A DNA stretch of 64,000 bases from an uncultured Poribacteria bacterium (GTDB lineage: Bacteria; Poribacteria; WGA-4E; WGA-3G): NCBI GenBank assembly GCA_951828515.1, contig OX639992.1:186001-250000 (forward strand), in the 5' to 3' direction. The translations under genes were made by a program, and so were the position numbers. This document shows, one piece after another, positions 32,486 through 41,502 of this stretch. Position 1 is the first letter of the stretch. Every line of letters begins with the position of its first letter. Below the pieces are notes generated by a model. The model made no database searches. It saw only the letters and a list, made by a program, of their open reading frames with translations, and was not told the origin of the DNA.

Positions 32486-35400
32486 TTAATCCGGAATGTC
32501 AACAGATGAACTGCCGTTGCCCTGTTTTTTAACGTTAATTTTGACGGGCAAACGTCTTGTTAGCTCCTGAATGTGGCTGATGAGAAAGATGCTTCGTCCT
32601 TGCATGCGCAATCCCTCCAGCGCAGCGATAGCAATGTCAAGCGTCTCGGTATCAAGTGTGCCAAACCCTTCGTCGAGGAATAGGGAATTGAGTTGCGCGC
32701 GCCCACGGCTGAGCTCCGAGAGTGCGAGTGCCAAAGCGAGACTCGTTAGGAACGATTCGCCACCGGAGAGGGTTTCAACCGGACGTTGATCGTTGGCATT
32801 CCAACGATCAATAACAGTCAAATCACCGATCCCTTCGACTTTAAGTTGGTATCGCTCGGAGGTAAGATAACTCAACTGCACGTTGGCGATACTGCCCATC
32901 TGCTTGAACATAATCTCCAAAGCAAAATCGCGTAAATCGTTTCTCGGAATTGTGTCCTGTAACCTTTTCCAACGCTTCAATTCCTGATCAGCCTCACTTA
33001 TTTCAGTACCGAGTGCCTCACGTTTTTCAAGGGCATCTTTCAAGTCGTCGATTTTCTGTTGTTGCGCACCAACTTCCTGCTGTGCTGCTTGAAGTTGCTC
33101 TCCAATTTCTTTCACTTGGGCTTCAATCCGTCCCAATGCCTCCGGATCGAACGGCGTTTCTTCAAATCGGGTTCGTAACTTGGTAATCTCTACCTCAAGC
33201 TGCTGCTTTTCATCCTCATGAGCGTCAATTTGATTGGTGAGTTCTTGCACCTGTTCCTCGTCCCGGAACGCGTCATCGTGTGCTTCCGGCGAGTCAAATC
33301 CTGCTTCACTTAACCTGCCGGCGTAAGCACTGCATGCTGTTTCCAATTTTTCAGCAGATGCTTTAAACTGTGTCTCGCCAATCTCGTGAACAGTCTGCTT
33401 TTGAGTGAGCAGCTCTCGGCTTTTCTGTAATCGCTGCTGGGCTTCGTCCCGCGCATTCTCTTTTGCCTTTAGCCCCGCTTCTAACGCATCAATAGCCGAA
33501 TTAATCTCATCTTCCGTCTCCAACCCGCCAGTTTTATCACGAACGGCATCCAGATACGTTTCCCCCTCATGTCTGTAATTGTCTATTTCGGCTTGTAATT
33601 CCTTACGATCCTTACGTAAAGTCTCAAGACTGTTCTGATCCGTCTCAATTTTAGCGTTAAGCAGTTTAAGTTCAGCCTCTGCACTATTCAGTTCATCTTG
33701 GTATTTCGCAACTTCCTCAATTTTCTCCTCAAACTGCTTCACTGCCGCCTTCGGCGCAACACCGTGAAAAGTCTTCGGTAGCAATTCCCAAAAACGACTC
33801 TTAGTAGCTGCAATGTCCCCACTCAAATCTTCAACAGCACTGCTTACATTTTGCAGCTGATCCTTAGCCTCATTCAAAGATTGATTCTCGCTCTCAATGT
33901 TGCTTTTACAAGTCTCAAGTAGTTGCGTTGCCGTTTCGCAAGCGTGCTTTGCCTGTATATCTGCCTGCTCCGCTTCTACAATATCAGCAATAGTGGTGTC
34001 CGCCCCCGCAACCTGACCGGCTATCCAGTCGGATGAAACGTCAGTATCGGGGTAAATTTCCTGCCATTCTGCGAGAAGCAGCGTCATTTCGTTTCGTTGC
34101 TCTTCTATTTCTGTCGTGTATTCCTCAATTTGTTTGGCAGTGTTGTGCTTATTCTGTTCGATTTGAGTCTGCTTTGTTTTCAAAGCCTGCATCTGGTCTT
34201 GTGCGGTTTGTGCCTCCGCTTCCGCGTGCTCTAAGGCACTTTCAGCATCTTGCAGTAAGTACTCACTTTCAGGTTCCATGACATCAGGATATGAATGCTC
34301 CGTCGCGCCGCACACAGGACAAGGTTCTCCCGCTTGAAGGCGTTGTCGAAGTTTATGAATTGGATCTGCCAAAAGTGCGGATTCTCGCGCCTCCTCACAA
34401 TATTCAACCCGATCCGCAGTGCGCTGACACACCTCCATTTGGCCCGCCAATTTGGCACTGATCTGTACAAGTTTTGCGTCCAGTTCTGCTTCCGTCTCGC
34501 TTAATTCATCCACATGGTTTTCGGAACTCGTCAAGTCACCTTTTACTGCTTCATATTTCTGTGCCACAGGTTGTACTTCAATTGCTTGCTGTTTTCGGTC
34601 AGTCCATTCTTCGCGGGTTCCAGTTGCGAGTAGATTATTCAATTCAGCGTCAGCGTTTTCCAATATTGCCGTTGCTTGTTCCTTTTTCGTGAGGTGTTCT
34701 CTGTGAGTCTCAGATAAGTCTCCGATGTTAAGTTCCAAAGCGGATACCTTTTCCTTGTGCTGCGTCCTGCTTGTAGACTCCGTTTCTAACTGTTTCTCTT
34801 GCAAACCCAGTTGTGTCAGAAGACCGGTTGCTTGCGTAAAGCGTTGTTGTCGGTTCAATGGAAGCGGATTGTCATCTAAAAAGGTTTGCGCTGCCTGAAT
34901 TTTCTCTTGCAACTGAGATTGCTCAGTCTGTCTGCCGTTTAATTGTGTTGACAGTGTGTCAATCTGCTTATCCAAATCTGCTAACGCTGTCGCCCGTTTA
35001 TTCGCCTCATCAAACTGATCAGATGCTCGCGCTACATCTAATTTGGCATCACGATAAAGTGGCATTTTCCGACCCTGTTCTTCAGAGGCGGTTTGATATG
35101 CTGTTTCTTTCTCGGCATAGATGGTTTGATCGGTTTCAACCTGTGCCTCTGCCTCCGTTCTCTCTTCCGTTGCGACATGAAGCACCTTCTCTGCATCTTC
35201 AAGTTCCGATTTTGCGGTATCATACGCCTGTTTTTCAGGAAGAAGCCGTTGCGCACGATTCGCGTTTTCCAGGGTCGTCAGGTGCACATCAATTTCCGGT
35301 TGCTGATTTGCGAGTTCGTCCTGGCGTTCTTCTGACGACTGGAATTTTTCAAAATCCTTTTTGCGTTCCTCTTCACGCTGCTTTTTATTTTGAATTTGTT

Positions 35401-36130
35401 GGCTTTGCGCGCTCAATGCATCGGCTTCCGATTGCAACCTATCAAATACTGTCTCGGCTTCTGAGAGTTGCTCACGCGAGGCTTCTGGGATTTTGTTTAA
35501 TGCATCAACTACTGCGGCATTCACTGCCTCAACCTCGTTAACCTTATCATTTAACGTCCGTTTCAGGACATCGTAGATACTGATGCCTGCGGTCGCCTCC
35601 AAAATCATGCGTCTTTTTTCGTCGTTTGCTTTCAAGAACGCCGCAAATTCTCCCTGTGCCAACATGACCGACCGTCTAAAGGCATCGAAGTCAAGTCCTA
35701 AAATAGATTCTACCTCTTCACTGACTGTTTTTTGGCTGGAACCGAGAGATTTGCCGCGTGTCGATAGTTTATCCGTGATTAACTTGTCATCATCCGCATA
35801 AAATAACGCGACCTTTGGAGAACCTTTCTGCTTAGCCGACCAAGTGGCGAGATATCGGATGCCGTTTGCCATGAAAAGTACTTCAGCGAACCCCTCTTTT
35901 TCGCCATGACTGATGAGGTAGTTCGGATTTTGGCTTCCCGTTCCACTCAAACGTGGCGTTTTCCCATAGAGAGCGACGCAGATCGCGTCCAACAAAGTCG
36001 TTTTTCCTGCTCCTGTCGGACCGGTAATCGCCACGAGCGACGCATCATCCAACGGCGGGTTTTCAAAATTAACTTCAACCGGCTCACGAAAACTATTCAG
36101 ATTTTTAAGTTTCAATTTACATATCTTCAT
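32486..36130 (-). CDS. sbcC: Exonuclease subunit SbcC (Rad50-like SMC ATPase)
   Basis: A 1214-residue DNA-repair ATPase that pairs with SbcD to cut hairpins and clear DNA ends. Walker A GPTGAGKTTLLDA lies near residue 37. Long coiled coils (about 180-1050) flank a zinc hook CPVCG near residue 604. The signature LSGGESFLTSLALALALSEL and Walker B LNSLFLDEGFGTLD lie near residues 1115 and 1147. All motifs are intact and the length is typical. The start directly follows a CCGCAAGGTAAAATTAAAAA repeat end, 92 bp after sbcD. Hairpin cleavage by SbcCD may matter in a genome this rich in palindromic repeats (inference). Confidence 0.95.
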   Translation of the reverse strand: MKICKLKLKNLNSFREPVEVNFENPPLDDASLVAITGPTGAGKTTLLDAICVALYGKTPRLSGTGSQNPNYLISHGEKEGFAEVLFMANGIRYLATWSAKQKGSPKVALFYADDDKLITDKLSTRGKSLGSSQKTVSEEVESILGLDFDAFRRSVMLAQGEFAAFLKANDEKRRMILEATAGISIYDVLKRTLNDKVNEVEAVNAAVVDALNKIPEASREQLSEAETVFDRLQSEADALSAQSQQIQNKKQREEERKKDFEKFQSSEERQDELANQQPEIDVHLTTLENANRAQRLLPEKQAYDTAKSELEDAEKVLHVATEERTEAEAQVETDQTIYAEKETAYQTASEEQGRKMPLYRDAKLDVARASDQFDEANKRATALADLDKQIDTLSTQLNGRQTEQSQLQEKIQAAQTFLDDNPLPLNRQQRFTQATGLLTQLGLQEKQLETESTSRTQHKEKVSALELNIGDLSETHREHLTKKEQATAILENADAELNNLLATGTREEWTDRKQQAIEVQPVAQKYEAVKGDLTSSENHVDELSETEAELDAKLVQISAKLAGQMEVCQRTADRVEYCEEARESALLADPIHKLRQRLQAGEPCPVCGATEHSYPDVMEPESEYLLQDAESALEHAEAEAQTAQDQMQALKTKQTQIEQNKHNTAKQIEEYTTEIEEQRNEMTLLLAEWQEIYPDTDVSSDWIAGQVAGADTTIADIVEAEQADIQAKHACETATQLLETCKSNIESENQSLNEAKDQLQNVSSAVEDLSGDIAATKSRFWELLPKTFHGVAPKAAVKQFEEKIEEVAKYQDELNSAEAELKLLNAKIETDQNSLETLRKDRKELQAEIDNYRHEGETYLDAVRDKTGGLETEDEINSAIDALEAGLKAKENARDEAQQRLQKSRELLTQKQTVHEIGETQFKASAEKLETACSAYAGRLSEAGFDSPEAHDDAFRDEEQVQELTNQIDAHEDEKQQLEVEITKLRTRFEETPFDPEALGRIEAQVKEIGEQLQAAQQEVGAQQQKIDDLKDALEKREALGTEISEADQELKRWKRLQDTIPRNDLRDFALEIMFKQMGSIANVQLSYLTSERYQLKVEGIGDLTVIDRWNANDQRPVETLSGGESFLTSLALALALSELSRGRAQLNSLFLDEGFGTLDTETLDIAIAALEGLRMQGRSIFLISHIQELTRRLPVKINVKKQGNGSSSVDIPD

Positions 36131-36132
36131 AT

Positions 36133-36154
36133 TTTTAATTTTACCTTGCGGGTA
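36133..36154 (+). repeat. TTTTTAATTTTACCTTGCGG end between sbcD and sbcC
   Basis: A terminus of the 20-bp family lies 2 bp from the sbcC start codon, inside the sbcDC operon. Confidence 0.7.
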
Positions 36155-36195
36155 AACAACGTGTGTTAGAACTATCAGATGCGTCCCTTAAATCT

Positions 36196-36212
36196 GAAGA
36201 AATACCCAAGCC
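36196..36212 (+). repeat. CCCAAGC element, short copy
   Basis: GAAGAAATACCCAAGCC, followed by sequence resembling the tail of the copy at 32359 (TTACACTACGGGCT). It lies just after the sbcD stop codon. Confidence 0.4.
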
Positions 36213-36222
36213 GTCCATTACA

Positions 36223-37395
36223 CTACGGGCTTTCTGAAACCATCTGAACTAATTCACTGAATGTTTGCGTCAAGGTTGCATCGGGTGGTTCACCGTCGAA
36301 ATTTGCCTTGTGAAATTGTTCAAAGATTTTTTCGGGACGTTCCATTTCCTCAACGGGGATTGGAGGTCCCTGCGTCGCTTCCGGCACCTCAACTTCAACG
36401 CTCAGCACCTCGCCTCCACGCTCGTCGAATGCCTGCCGGATTTCATCGCTGATGCCGACCTTTGGCGTGTCCAGTTTTAACTTAACCTGGATGTACTTAC
36501 CCTCCCACGTCCCCGTCCGCGCTTCCCTAAGAATAGAATCCTCATCACCTTCAACAGTACAAAGCTCCTTGAAAACAGGAATTTCAATTTCTTCATCTAA
36601 CGCCAGCGTCCCATCATCGGATAACTCCAGTAAATAGACGGCTTTGCGATAATCGGTCTCGTTGAACCGCAGCGGAATGGGTGAACCTGAATACCGAATC
36701 GGGTAAGCGGCACTTTTGATTGCCTGCGGTCTGTGGAGGTGCCCAAGCGCAATATAATCCACGTCGTCCGGAAAATCACTGGCATGCATAGCCGTAGCCC
36801 CACCGATCTGGATATTCCGTTCGGAATCGGTTACTTTCCCGCCTTGGACAAAAAGGTGTCCCATTAAAATTTTAGGGAGTTCTACTGGCATACATGCGAC
36901 ACAATCGGCGTAGAACGTCTTAAGCCAGTCCCGATACCGCTCATTTCTCTCTGCCTCGGTTTCATAGGAGAGATGTCGGAGGTCGCTTTCAGAGAGATAT
37001 GGAACAGCCGCAACCATCACGCGCGGGTCGTCAGGTGGAAAGGGGAAAACACATTTGGCGGGTTCATCCGTAAGTCCGACGACATAAATTTTGCCCATTT
37101 CAAGAAATTCTCGTGGAGCCTCCAAGTGTCGTGCAGAATCGTGATTACCGGCGGTGATTACCGTGTATGCATCAGTTTCATCAAAAAGGCGGTAGAGAAA
37201 CTGATAATAGAGGTTCGTTGCTTCTGCTGACGGAAGGGAGGTATCAAAAATATCGCCGGAAACGAGGAGGAGATCAACCTTACGCGCTTGGATTGTCTCA
37301 AGGAGCCAGTCCAAGAATTGTTCGTGTTCGTCAAGTCGGGAACGCTCATGGAGTCGTTGTCCGATATGCCAATCGGCGGTGTGTAGTATTTTCAT
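36223..37395 (-). CDS. sbcD: Exonuclease subunit SbcD (Mre11-like nuclease)
   Basis: A 390-residue metallophosphoesterase-type nuclease, partner of SbcC. The motifs HTADWHIG, VSGDIFD, TAGNHDSARHLE, LMGHLFVQGG and IALGHLHRPQ supply the two-metal site in the usual order. The start ATG at 37395 (MKILHTADWHIG) is typical of the family; the frame extends seven codons further. It is upstream of sbcC in one operon. Confidence 0.95.
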   Translation of the reverse strand: MKILHTADWHIGQRLHERSRLDEHEQFLDWLLETIQARKVDLLLVSGDIFDTSLPSAEATNLYYQFLYRLFDETDAYTVITAGNHDSARHLEAPREFLEMGKIYVVGLTDEPAKCVFPFPPDDPRVMVAAVPYLSESDLRHLSYETEAERNERYRDWLKTFYADCVACMPVELPKILMGHLFVQGGKVTDSERNIQIGGATAMHASDFPDDVDYIALGHLHRPQAIKSAAYPIRYSGSPIPLRFNETDYRKAVYLLELSDDGTLALDEEIEIPVFKELCTVEGDEDSILREARTGTWEGKYIQVKLKLDTPKVGISDEIRQAFDERGGEVLSVEVEVPEATQGPPIPVEEMERPEKIFEQFHKANFDGEPPDATLTQTFSELVQMVSESP

Positions 37396-37620
37396 ATTTC
37401 TTCGTGCGTTTACCACCTATTGAAGATTGTTGAGCGGATATAATATATACTATCATAGCAGATTCAAAATATCTTCTCAAGCAAATTAACCATTGGACAA
37501 AAAATATGAGGCATGATAGATTAAAAACCATTCTAAAGTCATTCGCTTTTGACGTTCGCTGTCTACACGAAAAAACATATTTTCCCCACTTGCAGTAGGT
37601 GGGAGTAAGGAGTCAGACCT

Positions 37621-38817
37621 ATGAGTAACAACGGACGCACCTTAACCGCAGAATTGGAAGAGATGGAAGTCTACGGTGAAACACGGGTCGGATGGGATGA
37701 AAACACACCTGTCAATGAAACCGTTGACGCGGAAGGAAATCTTTTCCCCGGCAAGAGAGGATTCGGCGTAGCAGACCCCACCTCACCCAAACGCCGTGTT
37801 TACGACGATCCAGAGGTCGAGGCACTCCGCGAAAAGTTACGCGATCACAACGGCATTCGTGGACTTGAAATCTGCGAACCCCACGAAACCGAGAAAATCG
37901 CTCGAATTTTCCATCGTGACGGTTTCGCTGTCGTTAAAGACCTCCTCAACGCCGAGCAACTTGCTCGCTGGAGAGAAGGGTGTGCCGAAGCACTGCGCGA
38001 CATCCTGTCAATACCGGGACCAGAGAACAGAAAATACATAACCGAAACCGGACGGCTACCACACCGCTATAGTTACGGTACCTCTTCGGCTTCAAGACAG
38101 ATGCTGCACCACTCCGCTTGGGCAAGCATGATAGATTTACCGACAACGACTCCCATCGTTGCAGAGATTTTCGGCTCTTCAGATTACCGGGTCTGGGGTT
38201 CAGGCGGAGACCTCTGTCTCCCTGGTGCGGTAGAATACCAGCACCTACACTCCGACGGTAGGGATTCACAACATCTTTTCGAAGCGCGCATTCGGCAAGC
38301 GGAACGCCTCGGTGCCCAGCTCCATAGAGACGATAACGGTAATCTTGATGTCCCATCACAAAAACTGATCATGGAGATGACACCGCCGACCGTCACCATT
38401 AACTTCATCATGTGCGATCTGACGTGGGAAAACGGCCCGATTCGTCAAATTCCGGGGACACATACACTGCAACAGAATCCACCGCCTCCGGACGATGAAC
38501 CCGATTGGATGAAACACTCAACACTCGTCGGTGCGACGGCGGGTTCCGGTGTGTTCCGAGATAACCGCGCATGGCACGGCGCAACTCCTAACCTGTCAAA
38601 AGAAATTCGCGCGCTGCCAAACGTTGAGTACGCCGCACCGTGGCGTTCACAACACGGTTTCAGCAGGATTATGCCGCACGAAATTTGGGAAACCTTGACA
38701 CCATACGCTCAGCAATTGTGCGATTGGATCAAGGCGGATCCAGGGGTCTGGCCCCCCGGTGCCGGTATTATGCATCCACTTTCAAGCAAGCGTGCAGAAG
38801 CAGCAAAAAATTCTTAA
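37621..38817 (+). CDS. Phytanoyl-CoA dioxygenase (PhyH) family oxygenase
   Basis: A 398-residue Fe(II)/2-oxoglutarate oxygenase. The HxD pair is in YQHLHSDGRD and the distal histidine in DNRAWHGATPNLS. The N-terminal ~90 residues are an extension before the core. The start ATG at 37621 has AAGGAG eight bases upstream. The TAA stop codon is shared with a TTAATTTTCCTTGCGG repeat end. It is followed by a tandem repeat block and two Gfo/Idh genes, the second flanking another PhyH gene, so these may form one catabolic or tailoring set (inference). Confidence 0.9.
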   Translation: MSNNGRTLTAELEEMEVYGETRVGWDENTPVNETVDAEGNLFPGKRGFGVADPTSPKRRVYDDPEVEALREKLRDHNGIRGLEICEPHETEKIARIFHRDGFAVVKDLLNAEQLARWREGCAEALRDILSIPGPENRKYITETGRLPHRYSYGTSSASRQMLHHSAWASMIDLPTTTPIVAEIFGSSDYRVWGSGGDLCLPGAVEYQHLHSDGRDSQHLFEARIRQAERLGAQLHRDDNGNLDVPSQKLIMEMTPPTVTINFIMCDLTWENGPIRQIPGTHTLQQNPPPPDDEPDWMKHSTLVGATAGSGVFRDNRAWHGATPNLSKEIRALPNVEYAAPWRSQHGFSRIMPHEIWETLTPYAQQLCDWIKADPGVWPPGAGIMHPLSSKRAEAAKNS

Positions 38818-39070
38818 TTTTCCTTGCGGTTTTTTAATTTTACCTTGCGGTTTTTTAATTTTACCTTGCGGGGAAATAACGGTCGTTATGCCAATGGCGT
38901 GCGTTTCTCATAGCCGCCTGCGCCGGTGTTGCAGGCTACAGGTTTGGCTTGATGTTTAAAAGATTTTTAATTTTACCTTGCGGGGAAATAACGGTCGTTA
39001 TGCCAATGGCGTGCGTTTCTCATAGCCGCCTGCGCCGGTGTTGCAGGCTACAGGTTTGGCTTGATGTTTA
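38815..39070 (+). repeat. Repeat block with four TTAATTTTACCTTGCGG ends and a tandem duplication
   Basis: Repeat ends start at about 38815, 38831, 38852 and 38964. From the third end, about 107 bp, including hairpin GCCTGCGCCGGTGTTGCAGGC and tail TACAGGTTTGG, is repeated identically at a 112-bp spacing. It fills the gap between a PhyH gene and a Gfo/Idh gene. Confidence 0.75.
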
Positions 39071-39176
39071 AAAAAAAAAAGAAACATCAAATTCTCAAAC
39101 CCAGTTGAAACGCATCGAAAACCTGACAACTTTGACGGAGGCTCTAAAGAAAGCCAATAATAGGAGGAAATCAGAG

Positions 39177-40217
39177 ATGTTAAACTGGGGCGTTATGGGT
39201 GCAGGTGGCATTGCCTATGTCTTCTGCAACGGAATGCGTTTTACAGACTCCGGGCAGATCCTTGCCGTCGCGAGTCGCACCCAATCCAAGATGGACAGAT
39301 TCGTCAATGACTATGGCATTCCCCGTCAATACAACGATTACGCAGACCTATTGACGGATAACGAGATTGACGCTATCTATATTGCGACGATTCACCCACT
39401 TCACGCAGAGTGGGCGATAAAGTGTGCTGAAGCCGGAAAACATCTCCTCGTGGAGAAACCGATCAGTATGAACCGCGCCGAAGCCGCGGCGATGGTAGAT
39501 GCGGCACGTGAAAACGATGTGTTTCTCATGGAAGCTTTTATGTATCGCTGCCATCCACAGATCACAAAAATGGTCGAACTGATACAGGATGGCGCGATCG
39601 GTGAAGTTCAAGTCATCCGCGCGACATTCGGCTACCGTTCGGGTTTCAACCCACAGAGCCGAATCTATAACCATGAAATGGGAGGCGGTGGCATCCTCGA
39701 CATCGGAGGCTATACCGCTTCAATGGCTCGGAAAATCGCAGGTGCTGCGGCGAACAAGCCGTTTCTGGATCCGATCTCCGTAAAAGGGAACGGGAAAATA
39801 GGTCCTACGGGTGTTGACCACATCGCAGCCGCGACCCTAAAATTTGAGAACGATATTATCGCGGAGATCATTTGTGCTGTTGAATGCAGTTATGGAAGTA
39901 GCGTCATCATCTACGGAACGGACGGAACCCTAACGATTCCGAACCCATGGCTACCCTCATCGCCTTGCCGAGGTGCGAAAACACCGTTACCACTCGACAC
40001 AACTTTCCCCGCGACGCAGCTTATCGTTCAATCGTCCGAGAGCAGGGAACCCACTGAAGTGACAATCACCGCTGATAGGGATCTGTTTACTTACGAAGCA
40101 GATACGGTTGCGGCACATATTGCTGACCGACAAGCACCGGCGATGTCTTGGGACGACACGCTCGGGAACATGCAACTGCTAGACGCTTGGCTTGCAGAGG
40201 TAGGCGTTGTTCATTAG
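39177..40217 (+). CDS. Gfo/Idh/MocA family oxidoreductase
   Basis: A 346-residue NAD(P)-dependent sugar or inositol dehydrogenase type. The N-terminal Rossmann strand is LNWGVMGAGGIAYVFCNGM, the conserved EKPIS lysine motif is in HLLVEKPISMN, and a C-terminal alpha/beta domain follows. The start ATG at 39177 has a strong AGGAGG upstream; a longer frame to 39105 lacks one. It is followed by a PhyH gene 46 bp on and then another Gfo/Idh gene, suggesting one operon. Confidence 0.9.
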   Translation: MLNWGVMGAGGIAYVFCNGMRFTDSGQILAVASRTQSKMDRFVNDYGIPRQYNDYADLLTDNEIDAIYIATIHPLHAEWAIKCAEAGKHLLVEKPISMNRAEAAAMVDAARENDVFLMEAFMYRCHPQITKMVELIQDGAIGEVQVIRATFGYRSGFNPQSRIYNHEMGGGGILDIGGYTASMARKIAGAAANKPFLDPISVKGNGKIGPTGVDHIAAATLKFENDIIAEIICAVECSYGSSVIIYGTDGTLTIPNPWLPSSPCRGAKTPLPLDTTFPATQLIVQSSESREPTEVTITADRDLFTYEADTVAAHIADRQAPAMSWDDTLGNMQLLDAWLAEVGVVH

Positions 40218-40263
40218 ATATATGCAAACGTAGAATTCCACAATTATTCAGGAGCTAACACCG

Positions 40264-41475
40264 ATGGTGAGAGACGATATTTTTCAGGAGCGCGTTGTCC
40301 GAGTTGAAAAGCCGTCGGCGCACTTTACACTACTTCGTAACGCTGATGGTAATTTTCTCGGCGTGTCTGACACGAACGAACTCACAACTTTTGATTATAC
40401 CGACGATAAGACGATATGGGAAAAGGTGAAAAGTAATAATGGTTATCGTCACGTCGGTACGGATATCCAACTCGAAGCCGAATCCGCTGACGCTGAGAAC
40501 GGTTGCTATCTTCGTCATAATGGAAATCTCCTGGCGAGTGATGGCAGCGTAGGGACCGAAGGTGCTGTGTTCTCCGCTGGACACGGTCCTGCACATCTAC
40601 CGTCTGAGTATCTGGAATCATTCAAACAGAACGGATGGGTCTGTCTCCCCTCCATCATCGCTCCTGATATTGTCGAAGAGTTAGAACGGGTGAGCTGCAC
40701 GGGTCGCTGGGAAGAAGGCACCTACGAGCGTATTAAACCGCCTCTGAACGAGACGGCTGCGGTCGCAAAGATTGCAACGGAACCGGTCTCTTTGTGGCTC
40801 ATGCGCCAATACATGCAGACGCAGGAAATCCGTCTTGGACACTCACCGGGTTTCGCAATACTCCCACCAGACGATGGTAGACGGAAGGTTCAAGGTTGGC
40901 ACTCAGATTTTCCGTATCTCTGGGGTATTGCCGGCAGTGAAGTTGTCAACCGAATCCCTGTTCACAAGGTCGATGGTCTGGTCATGGGTGTCCAACGCAA
41001 TCTCTGTGTCTCGGAATTCCGAAAAGAAAACGGAGCGACCTGTTTCAAACTCGGATCCCATACATTCGGTCAAGGTCCACCCATCGAGTGGGTAAACGGG
41101 AATACCTCCAGACAGGACGGGCACCGTGAAACCAAAGGGCTGCCATACACCGGACCGGATGCAGATGTGGTTGAGGCACCGCCGGGGAGTTACATCATCT
41201 ACGATTCTCGGATTTGGCATCGCGCAGGCGTAAATCGCACGCCACATAAACGGGCGGCGATGTTGCAGGCGGTCATTCCGATGTACATCATGCCGTTCAT
41301 GGATACCAGTCGTCCCTATAAGGACTTTATCAACAGTCCCTTGGCAGAAGAGCTGACTGCGCTTGAGTATAAAGAGCTTGCGTCAATCATGGTAAATAAG
41401 ATGGTTGGACCACAGGGACATCTGGCAATCACTGTTGACGAGGAATTGACAGAGAAAATACGTCCACCTCAATAA
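40264..41475 (+). CDS. PhyH-family oxygenase with N-terminal beta-trefoil-like domain
   Basis: A 403-residue protein. Residues about 110-390 are a phytanoyl-CoA dioxygenase domain: the HxD pair in GWHSDFPYLWG and the distal histidine and arginine in SRIWHRAGVNRTPHKR. Residues about 15-105 are a separate beta-rich segment (HFTLLRNADGNFLGVSDTNE, then NGCYLRHNGNLLASDGSVGT) that looks like part of a fascin or ricin-type trefoil. Such a fusion is unusual in the family and may bind a glycan or position the substrate (inference). It sits between two Gfo/Idh genes. Confidence 0.85.
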   Translation: MVRDDIFQERVVRVEKPSAHFTLLRNADGNFLGVSDTNELTTFDYTDDKTIWEKVKSNNGYRHVGTDIQLEAESADAENGCYLRHNGNLLASDGSVGTEGAVFSAGHGPAHLPSEYLESFKQNGWVCLPSIIAPDIVEELERVSCTGRWEEGTYERIKPPLNETAAVAKIATEPVSLWLMRQYMQTQEIRLGHSPGFAILPPDDGRRKVQGWHSDFPYLWGIAGSEVVNRIPVHKVDGLVMGVQRNLCVSEFRKENGATCFKLGSHTFGQGPPIEWVNGNTSRQDGHRETKGLPYTGPDADVVEAPPGSYIIYDSRIWHRAGVNRTPHKRAAMLQAVIPMYIMPFMDTSRPYKDFINSPLAEELTALEYKELASIMVNKMVGPQGHLAITVDEELTEKIRPPQ

Positions 41476-41502
41476 TATCATTAAGAGTTAAGGAGATAAG
41501 GA

